Positions 38,429-47,609 of a DNA stretch of 64,000 nucleotides are shown here, piece by piece. The DNA comes from an uncultured Clostridia bacterium (GTDB lineage Bacteria > Bacillota > Clostridia > Christensenellales > Borkfalkiaceae): positions 1 through 64,000 of the forward strand of contig CANQLW010000002.1 in assembly GCA_947624805.1 (NCBI GenBank), given 5' to 3'. The notes below the pieces were generated by a model. It saw only the letters and a program-made list of their open reading frames with translations, had not been told where the DNA came from and did not search any database. The translations under genes were made by a program, and so were the position numbers. Each line of letters opens with the position of its first letter. Within the stretch, counting starts at the first letter, position 1.

Positions 38429-39197
38429 GGTTCCCCTCCTGTCTGTCGGGATTCAGCGAGATGACGATGTCGCCGAACGCCGCTTCCTGTCTCACACGAA
38501 GATATTGCAATTTGAGAAGTTCGAGCATGGCCTGAAATGTCGTGACGACCTCGCTCTTTGTATAGTCATTCGTGAAGAGATCGTAGAAATTCACGCTCTT
38601 GTTCTCCTCGAGGCTCTCGAGAATGAAGGTCGCTTTTTGTTCAACCGTAAAAGTGTCGCGCGGGATCTCACGGACTTCGTTTTCGCTCTTCATGCTTTCC
38701 CGCTTGAGCATGAGCTTCTGGAAGGCTTCGATGAGCCCCTCCCGCGTCAGATTGTCGAGATTGAACACCGTTCTGGTCTCCCCGATGTCCTTGTCGGGCT
38801 CCTTGAAACAGTAGCCGATCGTCTCGAGTTCTTTGAGCTTTGCCATCTCTTCCTTGATGAGCTTATATTCCTCGAGCGCACGGATCAGCCCCGCGCGGTC
38901 CTCCTCGATCTCCTCTTCGATCTCGGGATCGTCCTCGAGATTGGGGACGAGATACTGCGCCTTGATCTTGAGGATCGTCGCCGCAATGTTGAGATATTCG
39001 CTCACCTTGTCCACATCGAGATACGGCAGCCCCTTCATATAGTCGAGGAACTGCTCCGTGACCTGCGATACGAAGATGTCCTTGATCTCGATCTCCTCTT
39101 TGTTGATGAGGTAGAGAAGAAGGTCCAAAGGGCCCTCGAAGTTGTGCAGGACGGTCGTATAGTCGACGACCGATTCGAATTTTTCTCTGTCTATCAT
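38403..39197 (-). CDS. scpA: Segregation and condensation protein A
   Basis: FEGPLDLLLYLINKEEIEIKDIFVSQVTEQFLDYM...EYLNIAATILKIKAQYLVP. Confidence 0.95.
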   Translation of the reverse strand: MIDREKFESVVDYTTVLHNFEGPLDLLLYLINKEEIEIKDIFVSQVTEQFLDYMKGLPYLDVDKVSEYLNIAATILKIKAQYLVPNLEDDPEIEEEIEEDRAGLIRALEEYKLIKEEMAKLKELETIGYCFKEPDKDIGETRTVFNLDNLTREGLIEAFQKLMLKRESMKSENEVREIPRDTFTVEQKATFILESLEENKSVNFYDLFTNDYTKSEVVTTFQAMLELLKLQYLRVRQEAAFGDIVISLNPDRQEGNLGTIDEYN

Positions 39198-39937
39198 ACC
39201 AACGGCCCCCACTTCAACAGATCCCACAGTTGCCCGACGGGCGTCCCGAAGATCCAGCCCCAGAACGCCAGAATCGGAAATCCGAGGTATTTTTCGGCGA
39301 ATTCCATGATCCACCCGAGGATATCAAACCATGCCATTTGCGGAACGCCGAACCTGACGATCAGACTGCAAAGATAGCTCTCCGCGATCAGTCCGAGGAG
39401 AATATAGTGCCCGTAGCGGCGAAGGAATCTGTAAACGGCGCCACGTTTTCTGTTCACAGCGTCCACGATCCTGAAACCATCGAGCGGGTAGAGCGGAAGC
39501 AGATTGAAGATGCAGAAGCTCAGGCTGTAAGCATACAGCATCAGAAGAAGGGACTGCAAAAAGTAGGTCAAAAACGTGATGTCGGGCATGAAATTGACCA
39601 CGACGAGGAAGAGCGGGTAAAACAGGAACGCCATGATGTAATTCGTGACGACGCCCGCGCTCGCGGTGAGCCCAAGCCCGAGACGGTATTTTTTGAAATT
39701 GGACGGGTTGATCGGAACGGGTTTCGCCCACCCGAAACCGACCAGCGTAAAGCAGATGAGCCCGAGGATATCGAAGTGGCTGAGGGGGTTCAGGGAGAGC
39801 CTCCCCATGAGCTTGGGGGTCGGGTCGCCGCATTTGTACGCAACATAAGCATGAGCGAACTCATGCAGCGTCAGTACAACGATAACGGCGAGAAAACTCG
39901 CAAGCAGATCGACAAATCGGTACGCATTGAAACCCAT
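39194..39937 (-). CDS. Site-2 protease (M50) family membrane protein
   Basis: LTLHEFAHAYVAYKCGDPTPKLMGRLSLNPLSHFD; NLLPLYPLDGFRI. Confidence 0.93.
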   Translation of the reverse strand: MGFNAYRFVDLLASFLAVIVVLTLHEFAHAYVAYKCGDPTPKLMGRLSLNPLSHFDILGLICFTLVGFGWAKPVPINPSNFKKYRLGLGLTASAGVVTNYIMAFLFYPLFLVVVNFMPDITFLTYFLQSLLLMLYAYSLSFCIFNLLPLYPLDGFRIVDAVNRKRGAVYRFLRRYGHYILLGLIAESYLCSLIVRFGVPQMAWFDILGWIMEFAEKYLGFPILAFWGWIFGTPVGQLWDLLKWGPLV

Positions 39938-40036
39938 ATGGATATTATACTAAAAACGCACGGAAAAGGCAAGAAAAAAGCGGACATTTTGTGAAAATCC
40001 GCTTCATTCTTCCATATCTTGTATGTCCGCTTCCGA

Positions 40037-41365
40037 TCATCTTCTCAGGCGGGGCGGCAGGACGTCGTTCCTGACGAGGTCCTCATAGGTCTGAGGCTTT
40101 ACGATGTACTCCGCCTTCCCCTCGTTTACGAGGATCGCGGGCGGGATGAGATTGCGGTTATAATTGCTCGCCATGGAGTAGTTATAAGCGCCCGTCGAGA
40201 GCACGGCGAGGATGTCCCCCGTCTTTGCCGCGGGAAGGTTCATGTTGACCCCGATGAGATCCCCGCTCTCACAGCATTTCCCTGCGATCGAGACGAGTTC
40301 TGTGGGCGGCTCGGCGGCACGGTTTGCAAGGACGGCCGTGTACTTGGACTGATAGAGGCAATAGCGGGGATTGTCGAACATCCCGCCGTCGACAGCGATA
40401 TACTTTCTTACCCCCTTGATCTCCTTGATCGCGCCCACGGTGTAAAGGGTGATGCCCGCCTCGCCCACGATCGATCGGCCGGGCTCGATGAGGATCCTGG
40501 GGAGCCTCAGACCGTGCAGTGTACATCCCCTTTTGACGGCATCGATGAGCGCGGAGAGATACTCGCCATACTCCTCTGCGGTGATCTTACGGTCCTCATC
40601 CGTGTACCAGATGCCGAAGCCGCCCCCCATATTGAGTACTTCGGGCTCGAAGGCATACTTTTGCTTGATCTGCGCCGCAAAGGCAAGATTTTTTTCGACA
40701 GCGAGAACAAAAGACCCCTTTTCGAAGATCTGCGATCCGATGTGACTGTGATAGCCGAGGAGACGCAGATGTTTTTTTGTCAGAAGATAGGCGATCATGC
40801 GTTCCGCAGAACCGTCATGAATGGAAAAACCGAACTTGCTGTCGGGGGTCGCCGTCTGCACAAAGGCGTGGGTGTGCGCCTCAACACCCGGGTTGATGCG
40901 GAGAATGACGTCCTGAACCATCCCGCGGCGGCCCGCTTCCTCGTCGATGAGGTCGGCCTCGGAGGCGGAATCGACGACAATACAGCCGATGCGATGATCG
41001 AGCGCGTCGCAGATCTCGCTCGGGAGCTTATTGTTGCCGTGCATATAGATCCTTTCGGGGGGAAATCCGACTTTTATGGCGGTGTAGAGCTCTCCGCCCG
41101 ATACGACATCCGTCCCGATGCCCTCCTCGCGGGCAATTGCATACATTGCTTCACAGGAAAACGCCTTCGAGGCGTACAGCACAAGCCCGTTGCCCCCGTA
41201 TTCCCTTTCGATCGTGTCACGGTAGACACGCATCATTTTTCTGATGTATGCCTCGTCGAAGACATAGAGCGGCGTCGAGAACTCTTTTGCGAGCTCCACG
41301 CAATCCGCTCCGCCGATCTCCAAGTGCCCTTTTTCATTGATTCTCAGTGTTTCTCTTTCGTTCAT
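40037..41365 (-). CDS. lysA: Diaminopimelate decarboxylase
   Basis: LYASKAFSCEAMYAIAREEGIGTDVVSGGEL; NMGGGFGIWY; GKCCESGDLIG. Confidence 0.95.
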   Translation of the reverse strand: MNERETLRINEKGHLEIGGADCVELAKEFSTPLYVFDEAYIRKMMRVYRDTIEREYGGNGLVLYASKAFSCEAMYAIAREEGIGTDVVSGGELYTAIKVGFPPERIYMHGNNKLPSEICDALDHRIGCIVVDSASEADLIDEEAGRRGMVQDVILRINPGVEAHTHAFVQTATPDSKFGFSIHDGSAERMIAYLLTKKHLRLLGYHSHIGSQIFEKGSFVLAVEKNLAFAAQIKQKYAFEPEVLNMGGGFGIWYTDEDRKITAEEYGEYLSALIDAVKRGCTLHGLRLPRILIEPGRSIVGEAGITLYTVGAIKEIKGVRKYIAVDGGMFDNPRYCLYQSKYTAVLANRAAEPPTELVSIAGKCCESGDLIGVNMNLPAAKTGDILAVLSTGAYNYSMASNYNRNLIPPAILVNEGKAEYIVKPQTYEDLVRNDVLPPRLRR

Positions 41366-41429
41366 TTTCTCAATTTCCTTATGAATGATTATAGCACGCC
41401 ACACGAAAGAGGTCAATCAAATCAAAGAA

Positions 41430-41450
41430 CAGCCGAAAAAATTTCGGCTG
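41430..41450 (-). terminator. Terminator-like hairpin downstream of dacF
   Basis: CAGCCGAAA-3-TTTCGGCTG then TTCTTTG on minus strand. Confidence 0.65.
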
Positions 41451-41451
41451 T

Positions 41452-41472
41452 TATGTCACGCATAGTACTATG
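41452..41472. repeat. Palindromic motif copy B
   Basis: TATGTCACGCATAGTACTATG, 19/21 to consensus. Confidence 0.8.
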
Positions 41473-41480
41473 CTAATCGC

Positions 41481-42629
41481 TCAATTCCAATGATTCGCGG
41501 CTTCGCGGAAGGCATCCCAATAGGTATAGGCGGGCGCATCATTCGCACAAAGCAACCTTGTCCGCGCGATCTCCTTTCCGTCGCACAGCAGGATCGCCTC
41601 CCCCGCGCTTTGTCCCGCAGTGACGGGCGCGGAGAGCGTTTCGAGTTTCACATCTACCGTATATGTGTGCGTCTCTCCTCTCTTTGTGAACGCGGAAAGT
41701 GCGTCCTCCGCCTTTACGCCTACCTCTTTTACCCTGCTTCCGCCGACGCCGACAGTCTGGTCGAGGATCTCCCCCGCCTCGAGGATTGTTTGGCTCTCAT
41801 AATTTGCAAATGCATCATCAAAGAGCGCGGAGACCTGCGCATTGCGGGATTTCGCGCTCGATGCGCCGATCACGACGGAAATGATCCGTGTATTTCCCCG
41901 CTTTGCGGTCGCGGCAAGGCAGAAGCCCGCTTCGTTCGTGAACCCTGTCTTCCCGCCGTCACAGCCCTGATAGAAGCGGACCAGTTTGTTCGTGTTCGTC
42001 ATGATCGTCTCTCTTCCGTCGGGATGACAAAAGTTCTCCGTCCAGACGCGCGTTAGTTCAAAGTATTTTTCATGCTTGACGAGCTCCCGCAACATAATAG
42101 AAACGTCCTTGGCACAGGAATACTGGGGATCCTTGGGAAGTCCCGTGCAGTTGGAAAAGAGCGTGTTCTCCGCGCCGAGTTCCTTTGCCCGTGTATTCAT
42201 TCTCTCGATAAAGGCAGCTTCGGATCCTGCAACGCGCTCCGCCATGGCGACACAGGAATCGTTTGCGGAGCAGACCGCAATCGATTTCAGAAGTTGCTCT
42301 GCAGGATAAGAGAGCCCGCTCCCGAGAAAGACCTGAGAGCCGCCCATCCCCGCCGCTCTTTCGCTGGCCGTGATCTCCTCATCGTAGGTAAGCTCCCCCC
42401 TTTCGATGCATTCAAAGGACAAAAGCAGCGTCATGATCTTACACATACTTGCAATGGGGAGCCGCTTTGTCTCCTCCTTTGCGTAGATGACTGTTCCGCT
42501 CTTCTCGTCGCAGACATAGGCGGCCTTGCAGTCGTCGGACAGATTTTCTGCCGCCGCGGCCTTGATCCCGCCCGTCGGGATCAGACAGCACAGCGCGAGC
42601 GCCGTGGTAATCGCAAATATTTTTTTCAT
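41481..42629 (-). CDS. dacF: D-alanyl-D-alanine carboxypeptidase (DacF-like)
   Basis: PIASMCKIMTLLLSFE, SANDSCVAMAE, DGGKTGFTNEAGFCL. Confidence 0.9.
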   Translation of the reverse strand: MKKIFAITTALALCCLIPTGGIKAAAAENLSDDCKAAYVCDEKSGTVIYAKEETKRLPIASMCKIMTLLLSFECIERGELTYDEEITASERAAGMGGSQVFLGSGLSYPAEQLLKSIAVCSANDSCVAMAERVAGSEAAFIERMNTRAKELGAENTLFSNCTGLPKDPQYSCAKDVSIMLRELVKHEKYFELTRVWTENFCHPDGRETIMTNTNKLVRFYQGCDGGKTGFTNEAGFCLAATAKRGNTRIISVVIGASSAKSRNAQVSALFDDAFANYESQTILEAGEILDQTVGVGGSRVKEVGVKAEDALSAFTKRGETHTYTVDVKLETLSAPVTAGQSAGEAILLCDGKEIARTRLLCANDAPAYTYWDAFREAANHWN

Positions 42630-42663
42630 ATCATCAGTTTGTACCGTTTTGTGTGAAATAACA

Positions 42664-43254
42664 CTACAAAATATTTCCTATCGGGTGAAAGAGAACGAGG
42701 AGCAGGATCGTTTCCCCAAGCAAAATCGTTGCAAGGCAGACAAAGAGCGCGAGAGCATCGTACAGAATGCCGATGAGCCCCTCTCTGCAATGAGAAAACG
42801 CCCTTCCGAATGAGATCGCTGCGGCGAAGAGGAGGACGGCATCGACACACAGGTGAACAGGAAGATAGAGCACAAAGACGATGAGCCCGCCCGAGAAGCC
42901 GTAAAACGTAAAAAAGACGTAGAGACTCCCGCCGAACGTGAACGCCCGATAGGCGAGTACGGCGATCGGGAGCAAGACGGCCGCGGGATGCAGACCTCCC
43001 GCGAGGATGAGCAAGAGCATCAGCGAATGCCCCAAAAGCCGTGCAGGGAAGATCAGAAAGACGTTTGTCTCCGAATAGCAGACGTCAGTCACGAATTTGT
43101 CGCACAGGCTCAGATGATATTCATAGACCGCGGGCTGTGAGACACAACAGATCCCGACGACCGTCAAGATCAAAAAGATAGCGGAGAGCGCAATGAGCGT
43201 CTTTTTCCTTTCCCACCCTCTTTGCAGGACGTCACGGATAAAAAAGAGGTCCAT
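42664..43254 (-). CDS. spoIIM: Stage II sporulation protein M-like membrane protein
   Basis: Multi-TM protein in spoIVB-dacF interval; ARLLGHSLMLLLILAGGLHPAAVLLPIAVLAYRAFTFGGSLYVFFTFYGFSG. Confidence 0.7.
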   Translation of the reverse strand: MDLFFIRDVLQRGWERKKTLIALSAIFLILTVVGICCVSQPAVYEYHLSLCDKFVTDVCYSETNVFLIFPARLLGHSLMLLLILAGGLHPAAVLLPIAVLAYRAFTFGGSLYVFFTFYGFSGGLIVFVLYLPVHLCVDAVLLFAAAISFGRAFSHCREGLIGILYDALALFVCLATILLGETILLLVLFHPIGNIL

Positions 43255-43293
43255 ATCCCATGATATGAACCGAAATGTGCTTTGATTCGACTT

Positions 43294-43329
43294 AATTCTT
43301 CATCATATTCCCGATCCCGTAGCCGCGCG
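43294..43329. repeat. Direct repeat copy 1 (relic of spoIVB 3' end)
   Basis: aattcttcatcatattcCcgatcccg------tagccgcgcg; minus strand still reads RGYGIGNMMKN*. Confidence 0.9.
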
Positions 43330-44418
43330 GATTGTTTTTCTGATGTTTTCTAAGATACCCATGGCTTTCCCCTTTGAAAGTCCGACATATGCCGCTAATT
43401 CGAGCAAATCTGTCTCGGTGGGGTTTGCCTTACCCGAAACAGTCATTTCATGCTCGGCTTTATCGGGCGTTCTCGTCAGGTCGTAGGCGGGAGAAAGCCG
43501 ATACCCGCCGAGCGTTTCATCATAGAGGAAGGAAATGTTCTTCCCGTGGTCGTCCTTATTACCGTAGAGAACGTTGAAAGTCATGCGGGCGAACGCCTCA
43601 TAGCGATCCCCCTTGTCCGCGCAGATGTTCTCAATGACTTGGAAGAGATGGACATAGTCGAGATTGGGGATCCTGTGTGTCGTCTCGAGGAGAGAAGAGA
43701 GCGACACGATGTGTACCCTTCTCCCCTCTTTGCGGTCGAACCGTTTTGCACCGAAATACCCGCTGCACTTCTTTGACGGGAACAGCCTGAATTCATTGAC
43801 GTCGAGCCCGCACCTTTTCGCCGTCGCATTTGCCTCATATTCCCGAAGTCCGACATCGGGCGGGTCGATCCTGCAGGGAAATTTGACGATCCACTCTTCT
43901 TCATCGATTTTAAGGTGTGCCTTCGGCCGTGCGCCGCCGCTCGAGCCGCCCGCAAGATACAGTCCGTCCAGATCCCCGACCGCTTTGTCCGTATCATTCA
44001 GAACGGCGTTCGCCTCTTCCGCAAGTTCTTCCAGATCGAAGTGAGCGTTTGTTGTTTCGGCTGCCTGCGTCGGCTCATAGTTGAGTCCGCCGAGGCCGTT
44101 TCCGCCGATGAGAGAAAGTTTGGTGAGAGGATTGAGTTTTTCATAGTTGACGCCCTTCTTTACGCACATACGGCTTACAAGCAATTCCCCCCAACCGTCG
44201 GGAAGGCTGTCATGAAAGACGCCGAAAAGTCCCCCAAAGTTGTCCTTACGGTCGATAAAGACGTCTCCTTTGAGCGGCAGAGAGAACGGAGAGACGGAAA
44301 ATCCGTCCTTCAGCCATTCGGCATCGTATTGAAAGGCGATCCCCTCGTCCACGACCGCAAGATAGCCGATGGTCCGTCCGTTGTATTTTACCGTCGATTT
44401 TTTCACTTCGCCGATCAT
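43303..44418 (-). CDS. hipA: HipA-like serine/threonine kinase toxin
   Basis: DGWGELLVSRM, NVLYGNKDDHGKNISFLYDE catalytic loop; ATGA overlap with hipB. Confidence 0.93.
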   Translation of the reverse strand: MIGEVKKSTVKYNGRTIGYLAVVDEGIAFQYDAEWLKDGFSVSPFSLPLKGDVFIDRKDNFGGLFGVFHDSLPDGWGELLVSRMCVKKGVNYEKLNPLTKLSLIGGNGLGGLNYEPTQAAETTNAHFDLEELAEEANAVLNDTDKAVGDLDGLYLAGGSSGGARPKAHLKIDEEEWIVKFPCRIDPPDVGLREYEANATAKRCGLDVNEFRLFPSKKCSGYFGAKRFDRKEGRRVHIVSLSSLLETTHRIPNLDYVHLFQVIENICADKGDRYEAFARMTFNVLYGNKDDHGKNISFLYDETLGGYRLSPAYDLTRTPDKAEHEMTVSGKANPTETDLLELAAYVGLSKGKAMGILENIRKTIRAATGSGI

Positions 44419-44702
44419 TTCTTGTACTCCTTCACGCTCAGAATGATCTCGTGTCTGAAGAGCTCTTCAAAGTCGGAAAGGCAACCAATGGCATTCGCGA
44501 GTTTGATAAGAGAGCGGAGCGAGATCTCCCCCGTCCGCTCGAATCTTCGGATCGATGCATAGGACACGCCCGACGCCTGCGCGAGAGCTTTTTGTGAAAG
44601 TTTCCGCTCCTTCCGCCTGCTCTTAAAGCGTTCCGTGAGATTTTCGATCATCGCCTTCTCCGTGACGGTCGGGACAAAGTCGCCAATATCAAAATTTATC
44701 AT
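44415..44702 (-). CDS. hipB: HipB-like XRE-family antitoxin/repressor
   Basis: RKLSQKALAQASGVSYASIRRFERTGEISLRSLIKLANAIG HTH. Confidence 0.92.
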   Translation of the reverse strand: MINFDIGDFVPTVTEKAMIENLTERFKSRRKERKLSQKALAQASGVSYASIRRFERTGEISLRSLIKLANAIGCLSDFEELFRHEIILSVKEYKK

Positions 44703-44711
44703 ATCGCTACT

Positions 44712-44740
44712 ATTTTAGCAGTTTCTTATGGTTTTGTCAA
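44712..44740 (-). promoter_or_regulatory. hipBA promoter
   Basis: Minus strand TTGACA-17 bp-TAAAAT, with nearby inverted repeats. Confidence 0.75.
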
Positions 44741-44792
44741 GAAATTGCGAAAATATTAGCGATGAATTTTCGCAGATATTTCCTGAAAAGAA

Positions 44793-44814
44793 AAGACCCT
44801 CGTCGGAGGATCTT
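44793..44814 (-). terminator. spoIVB terminator-like hairpin
   Basis: Minus strand AAGATCCTCCGACGAGGGTCTT followed by TTCTTTTC. Confidence 0.6.
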
Positions 44815-44831
44815 CTTTGAAATCATCATTT

Positions 44832-45842
44832 TCAATTCTTCATCATATTCTCGATCCCGATGCCGTAGCCGCGCGTGGGGTCATTGAGAAAGACATGGGT
44901 GACTGCGCCGATGAGCTTGCCGTTCTGGACGATCGGGCTGCCGCTCATGCCCTGTACGATCCCCCCTGTCTCTTCGATGAGTTTTTCATCCGTGACCTTG
45001 ATGACGAAATTCTTGTTTTCACGGTTGCCCGCATCCACTTTAGCGATGTTCACTTCATAGCTTTGGGGACAAATACCGTCGACTGTCGAATAGATGACTG
45101 CCTTGCCGATCGTGGCCTCTGAAAGCGGTGCGATCTCCACCGTACGGCATTTGGAGAAATCATAGGTTTTCTCGAAAGTACCGTAGAGCCCCGCCATGCA
45201 GACGGTGTCCGCCTGCGCGATGGGCTTATCATTGAGAAAGAGCCCGCGGAGCTCCCCCGCCTTGCCGCGTTTGCCCTTGTTGACGCCGATCACGCTGCAA
45301 AGATAGACTTTTGGATCGGAAATGCTGAGCGATTGGTTGCTCTCATCGCAGACGGCGTGCCCGAGGGAGCCGAAGCGCAGCGTGTTTTTCTCGATGTAAG
45401 TCACCGTCCCGATGCCCGTCAGCGTATCACGGATCAGGACTCCGATCTTGAATTTTCCACTCTTTTTGTCCTTTACGGGGGTGAGCTTCACCTCCGCCGT
45501 ATCGCCGTCCCGCTTGACAGTCAACGTGATCTCCTTTCCTTCACTGCGGGCGAGCGCCCCGTTCAGGTCGTTGATGCTCCTGATTTCGATCCCGTCGGCG
45601 GCGCAGATGACGTCACCGACCTTGATCCCGACTTCTTCGGCGGGATGGTGGATGCCGTCCTCCGCGATGACTTCACTCAGACCAATGACCTCCGTTCCGC
45701 CTGCGGAGAGCGAAAATCCCGCGGTCATTCCGCCGAGATAATATTCATTGGAAGCGGCATTTGCGCGGATCCCCCCGTTGCCCGTGAGCACAATGGGAAT
45801 GAGCAGTGCAAAAGCCGCAATAAAAAATTTCAGCTTACGCAT
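44832..45842 (-). CDS. spoIVB: SpoIVB peptidase
   Basis: PDZ domain; FGSLGHAVCD; IVQGMSGSPIVQNGKLIGAVTHVFLNDPTRGYGIGIENM. Confidence 0.96.
   Translation of the reverse strand: MRKLKFFIAAFALLIPIVLTGNGGIRANAASNEYYLGGMTAGFSLSAGGTEVIGLSEVIAEDGIHHPAEEVGIKVGDVICAADGIEIRSINDLNGALARSEGKEITLTVKRDGDTAEVKLTPVKDKKSGKFKIGVLIRDTLTGIGTVTYIEKNTLRFGSLGHAVCDESNQSLSISDPKVYLCSVIGVNKGKRGKAGELRGLFLNDKPIAQADTVCMAGLYGTFEKTYDFSKCRTVEIAPLSEATIGKAVIYSTVDGICPQSYEVNIAKVDAGNRENKNFVIKVTDEKLIEETGGIVQGMSGSPIVQNGKLIGAVTHVFLNDPTRGYGIGIENMMKN
44834..44875. repeat. Direct repeat copy 2 (functional spoIVB 3' end)
   Basis: aattcttcatcatattcTcgatcccgatgccgtagccgcgcg; minus strand reads RGYGIGIENMMKN*. Confidence 0.9.
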
Positions 45843-45907
45843 GAAAACCTCCGTTTGGAGATTACTTTGCGTAAGCCGACCGCATTCTATGCCGATTTTT
45901 CAACTTA

Positions 45908-47602
45908 TCATGACAGGAAGTTTTTGTAAGCGCGTGCAGAGCGCAACAGTTCATCCGCATGGGAGAGTGCGATCTCGCCGACGTCCCCGCCGATGAGCCG
46001 TGCGATCTCCGTACGCTTCTCCTCCTCGCCGAGGGCAACGATCTGCGTGAGCGTTCTGCCGTCCCGTTCCCCCTTTTCAATGTAAAAATTCTTGTCTGCG
46101 AAGCAGGCGATCTGCGCCAAGTGCGAAACGGCGATGATCTGCGTCTTTTGGGCGATCTTGCAGAACTTTTCACCCACGACACGGGCGGTCTTGCCGCCGA
46201 TCCCGGCATCGATCTCATCGAAAATGTAGGTTCCGATCTCGCCGACAGCCGACATCTGTGCCTTGATGGCGAGCATGAAACGGCTCATTTCGCCGCCGCT
46301 TATGATCTTGCCGAGCTCTTTCAGGGGCTCTCCTGCATTGGCGGAAAAGAGAAATCTCACTTCGCCGAGCCCTTCCGAATTCGCCCGCGGGACATCTTCG
46401 GGGGTGAAAGAGCCGATCTCGATCCTGAATGCCGCCGAGGAGATGTTGAGGTCTCGGAGCTCCTCCACTACCCTTTCCGAGAGCGCTGCGGCAACTTCCC
46501 CGCGAGCCTTTTTCAATTTGATACACGCGTCAAAGAGCGATGCATCGACCTTGCCGAGTTCCTTTTCGAGCGCTTCGCAGCGTTCGGCGCTGCTTTCAAG
46601 GAGCGATTTCTCCTCGCGGGCGGCGTCGAGATAGGCAAGCGCGGCGGGAATGCTCCCCCCGTACTTCTTTTTCAGCGATTTGATGAGATCCAGCCGCTCT
46701 TCGATCCGCTCGGCTTCCTGTTCGTCGACGTCAAGCGACCCCGCCTCGTGCTCGATCTCACTGCCGAGATCCTCCGCCTCCGCCGTGACCGATTCCAGCC
46801 GTTCCGCGAGGGCGGCATATGTAGCGTCAAATTTTTCAACGGAATGCAGAGCGCGCACGGCGCCGTTCAGGCCGTCGATGACGCCCCCGTCCGAGAGAAG
46901 AGAATCCATCGCCGCGGAGAGCCCCCCGACAATCTTCTCTGCATTGCGGAGCTTGTCCCGCTGGGTGAGAAGCGTGGCTTCTTCCTCTTCGCTCAGGTCT
47001 GCCCTTTCGAGCTCGCCGATCTGATAGGATAAAATATCGAGACGGCGTGCCCGCTCGGCTTCATCCCCGCCGAGCTTTTCCTTCTCGGAGAGGAGTTCCT
47101 TTCTCCTGTTGACCAGTTCTCTTACGGCCGTCTTTGGAGCGTCGATCTTATCTCCTCCGAGCGCGTCGAGCAATTTTCTCTGGTTGCTCTCTTTGAGTAA
47201 GAAAAAGTGCTCGCTCTGTCCGTGGACGTCCACGAGAAGGGACGTGAGGCGGCGCAACATCGCAACGGTTACTGTGTTGCCGTTGACTTTGAGAGAACTT
47301 TTTCCGTCCGAAGTCAGTTTGCGGGCGATGAGGATTGTATCTTCCGCCTCGATGTCATACTCAGACAAAAGGGCGGAAATTTCGTCGCTGTCCGACGTAA
47401 ATTCCGCCTTGACGAGGCATTCCGTCTCTCCGTATCGGATCATTCCCCGATCCGCTTTGGCGCCGAGAACGAAATCGATACAGTCGAGAATGACGGATTT
47501 TCCCGCGCCCGTCTCCCCGGTGAGGACGTTCAGCCCCTCCGAAAACTCGAGTTCGGCGCGTTCGATGAGCGCTACATTGCGGATGAAGAGACTCTTGAGC
47601 AT
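45908..47602 (-). CDS. recN: DNA repair protein RecN
   Basis: MLKSLFIRNVALIERAELEFSEGLNVLTGETGAGKSVILDCIDFVLG; ISGGEMSRFMLAIK. Confidence 0.97.
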   Translation of the reverse strand: MLKSLFIRNVALIERAELEFSEGLNVLTGETGAGKSVILDCIDFVLGAKADRGMIRYGETECLVKAEFTSDSDEISALLSEYDIEAEDTILIARKLTSDGKSSLKVNGNTVTVAMLRRLTSLLVDVHGQSEHFFLLKESNQRKLLDALGGDKIDAPKTAVRELVNRRKELLSEKEKLGGDEAERARRLDILSYQIGELERADLSEEEEATLLTQRDKLRNAEKIVGGLSAAMDSLLSDGGVIDGLNGAVRALHSVEKFDATYAALAERLESVTAEAEDLGSEIEHEAGSLDVDEQEAERIEERLDLIKSLKKKYGGSIPAALAYLDAAREEKSLLESSAERCEALEKELGKVDASLFDACIKLKKARGEVAAALSERVVEELRDLNISSAAFRIEIGSFTPEDVPRANSEGLGEVRFLFSANAGEPLKELGKIISGGEMSRFMLAIKAQMSAVGEIGTYIFDEIDAGIGGKTARVVGEKFCKIAQKTQIIAVSHLAQIACFADKNFYIEKGERDGRTLTQIVALGEEEKRTEIARLIGGDVGEIALSHADELLRSARAYKNFLS

Positions 47603-47609
47603 ACGTTCT

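Noticed and set aside
40019-41476. 485-aa plus-strand ORF opposite lysA
   Set aside because: Antisense shadow ORF in GC-rich third-position codons; lysA is clearly the real gene.
43252-43267. CATATC-CCAT-GATATG hairpin at the spoIIM start as a riboregulator
   Set aside because: Only a 6-bp AT-rich stem; too weak to support without conservation data.
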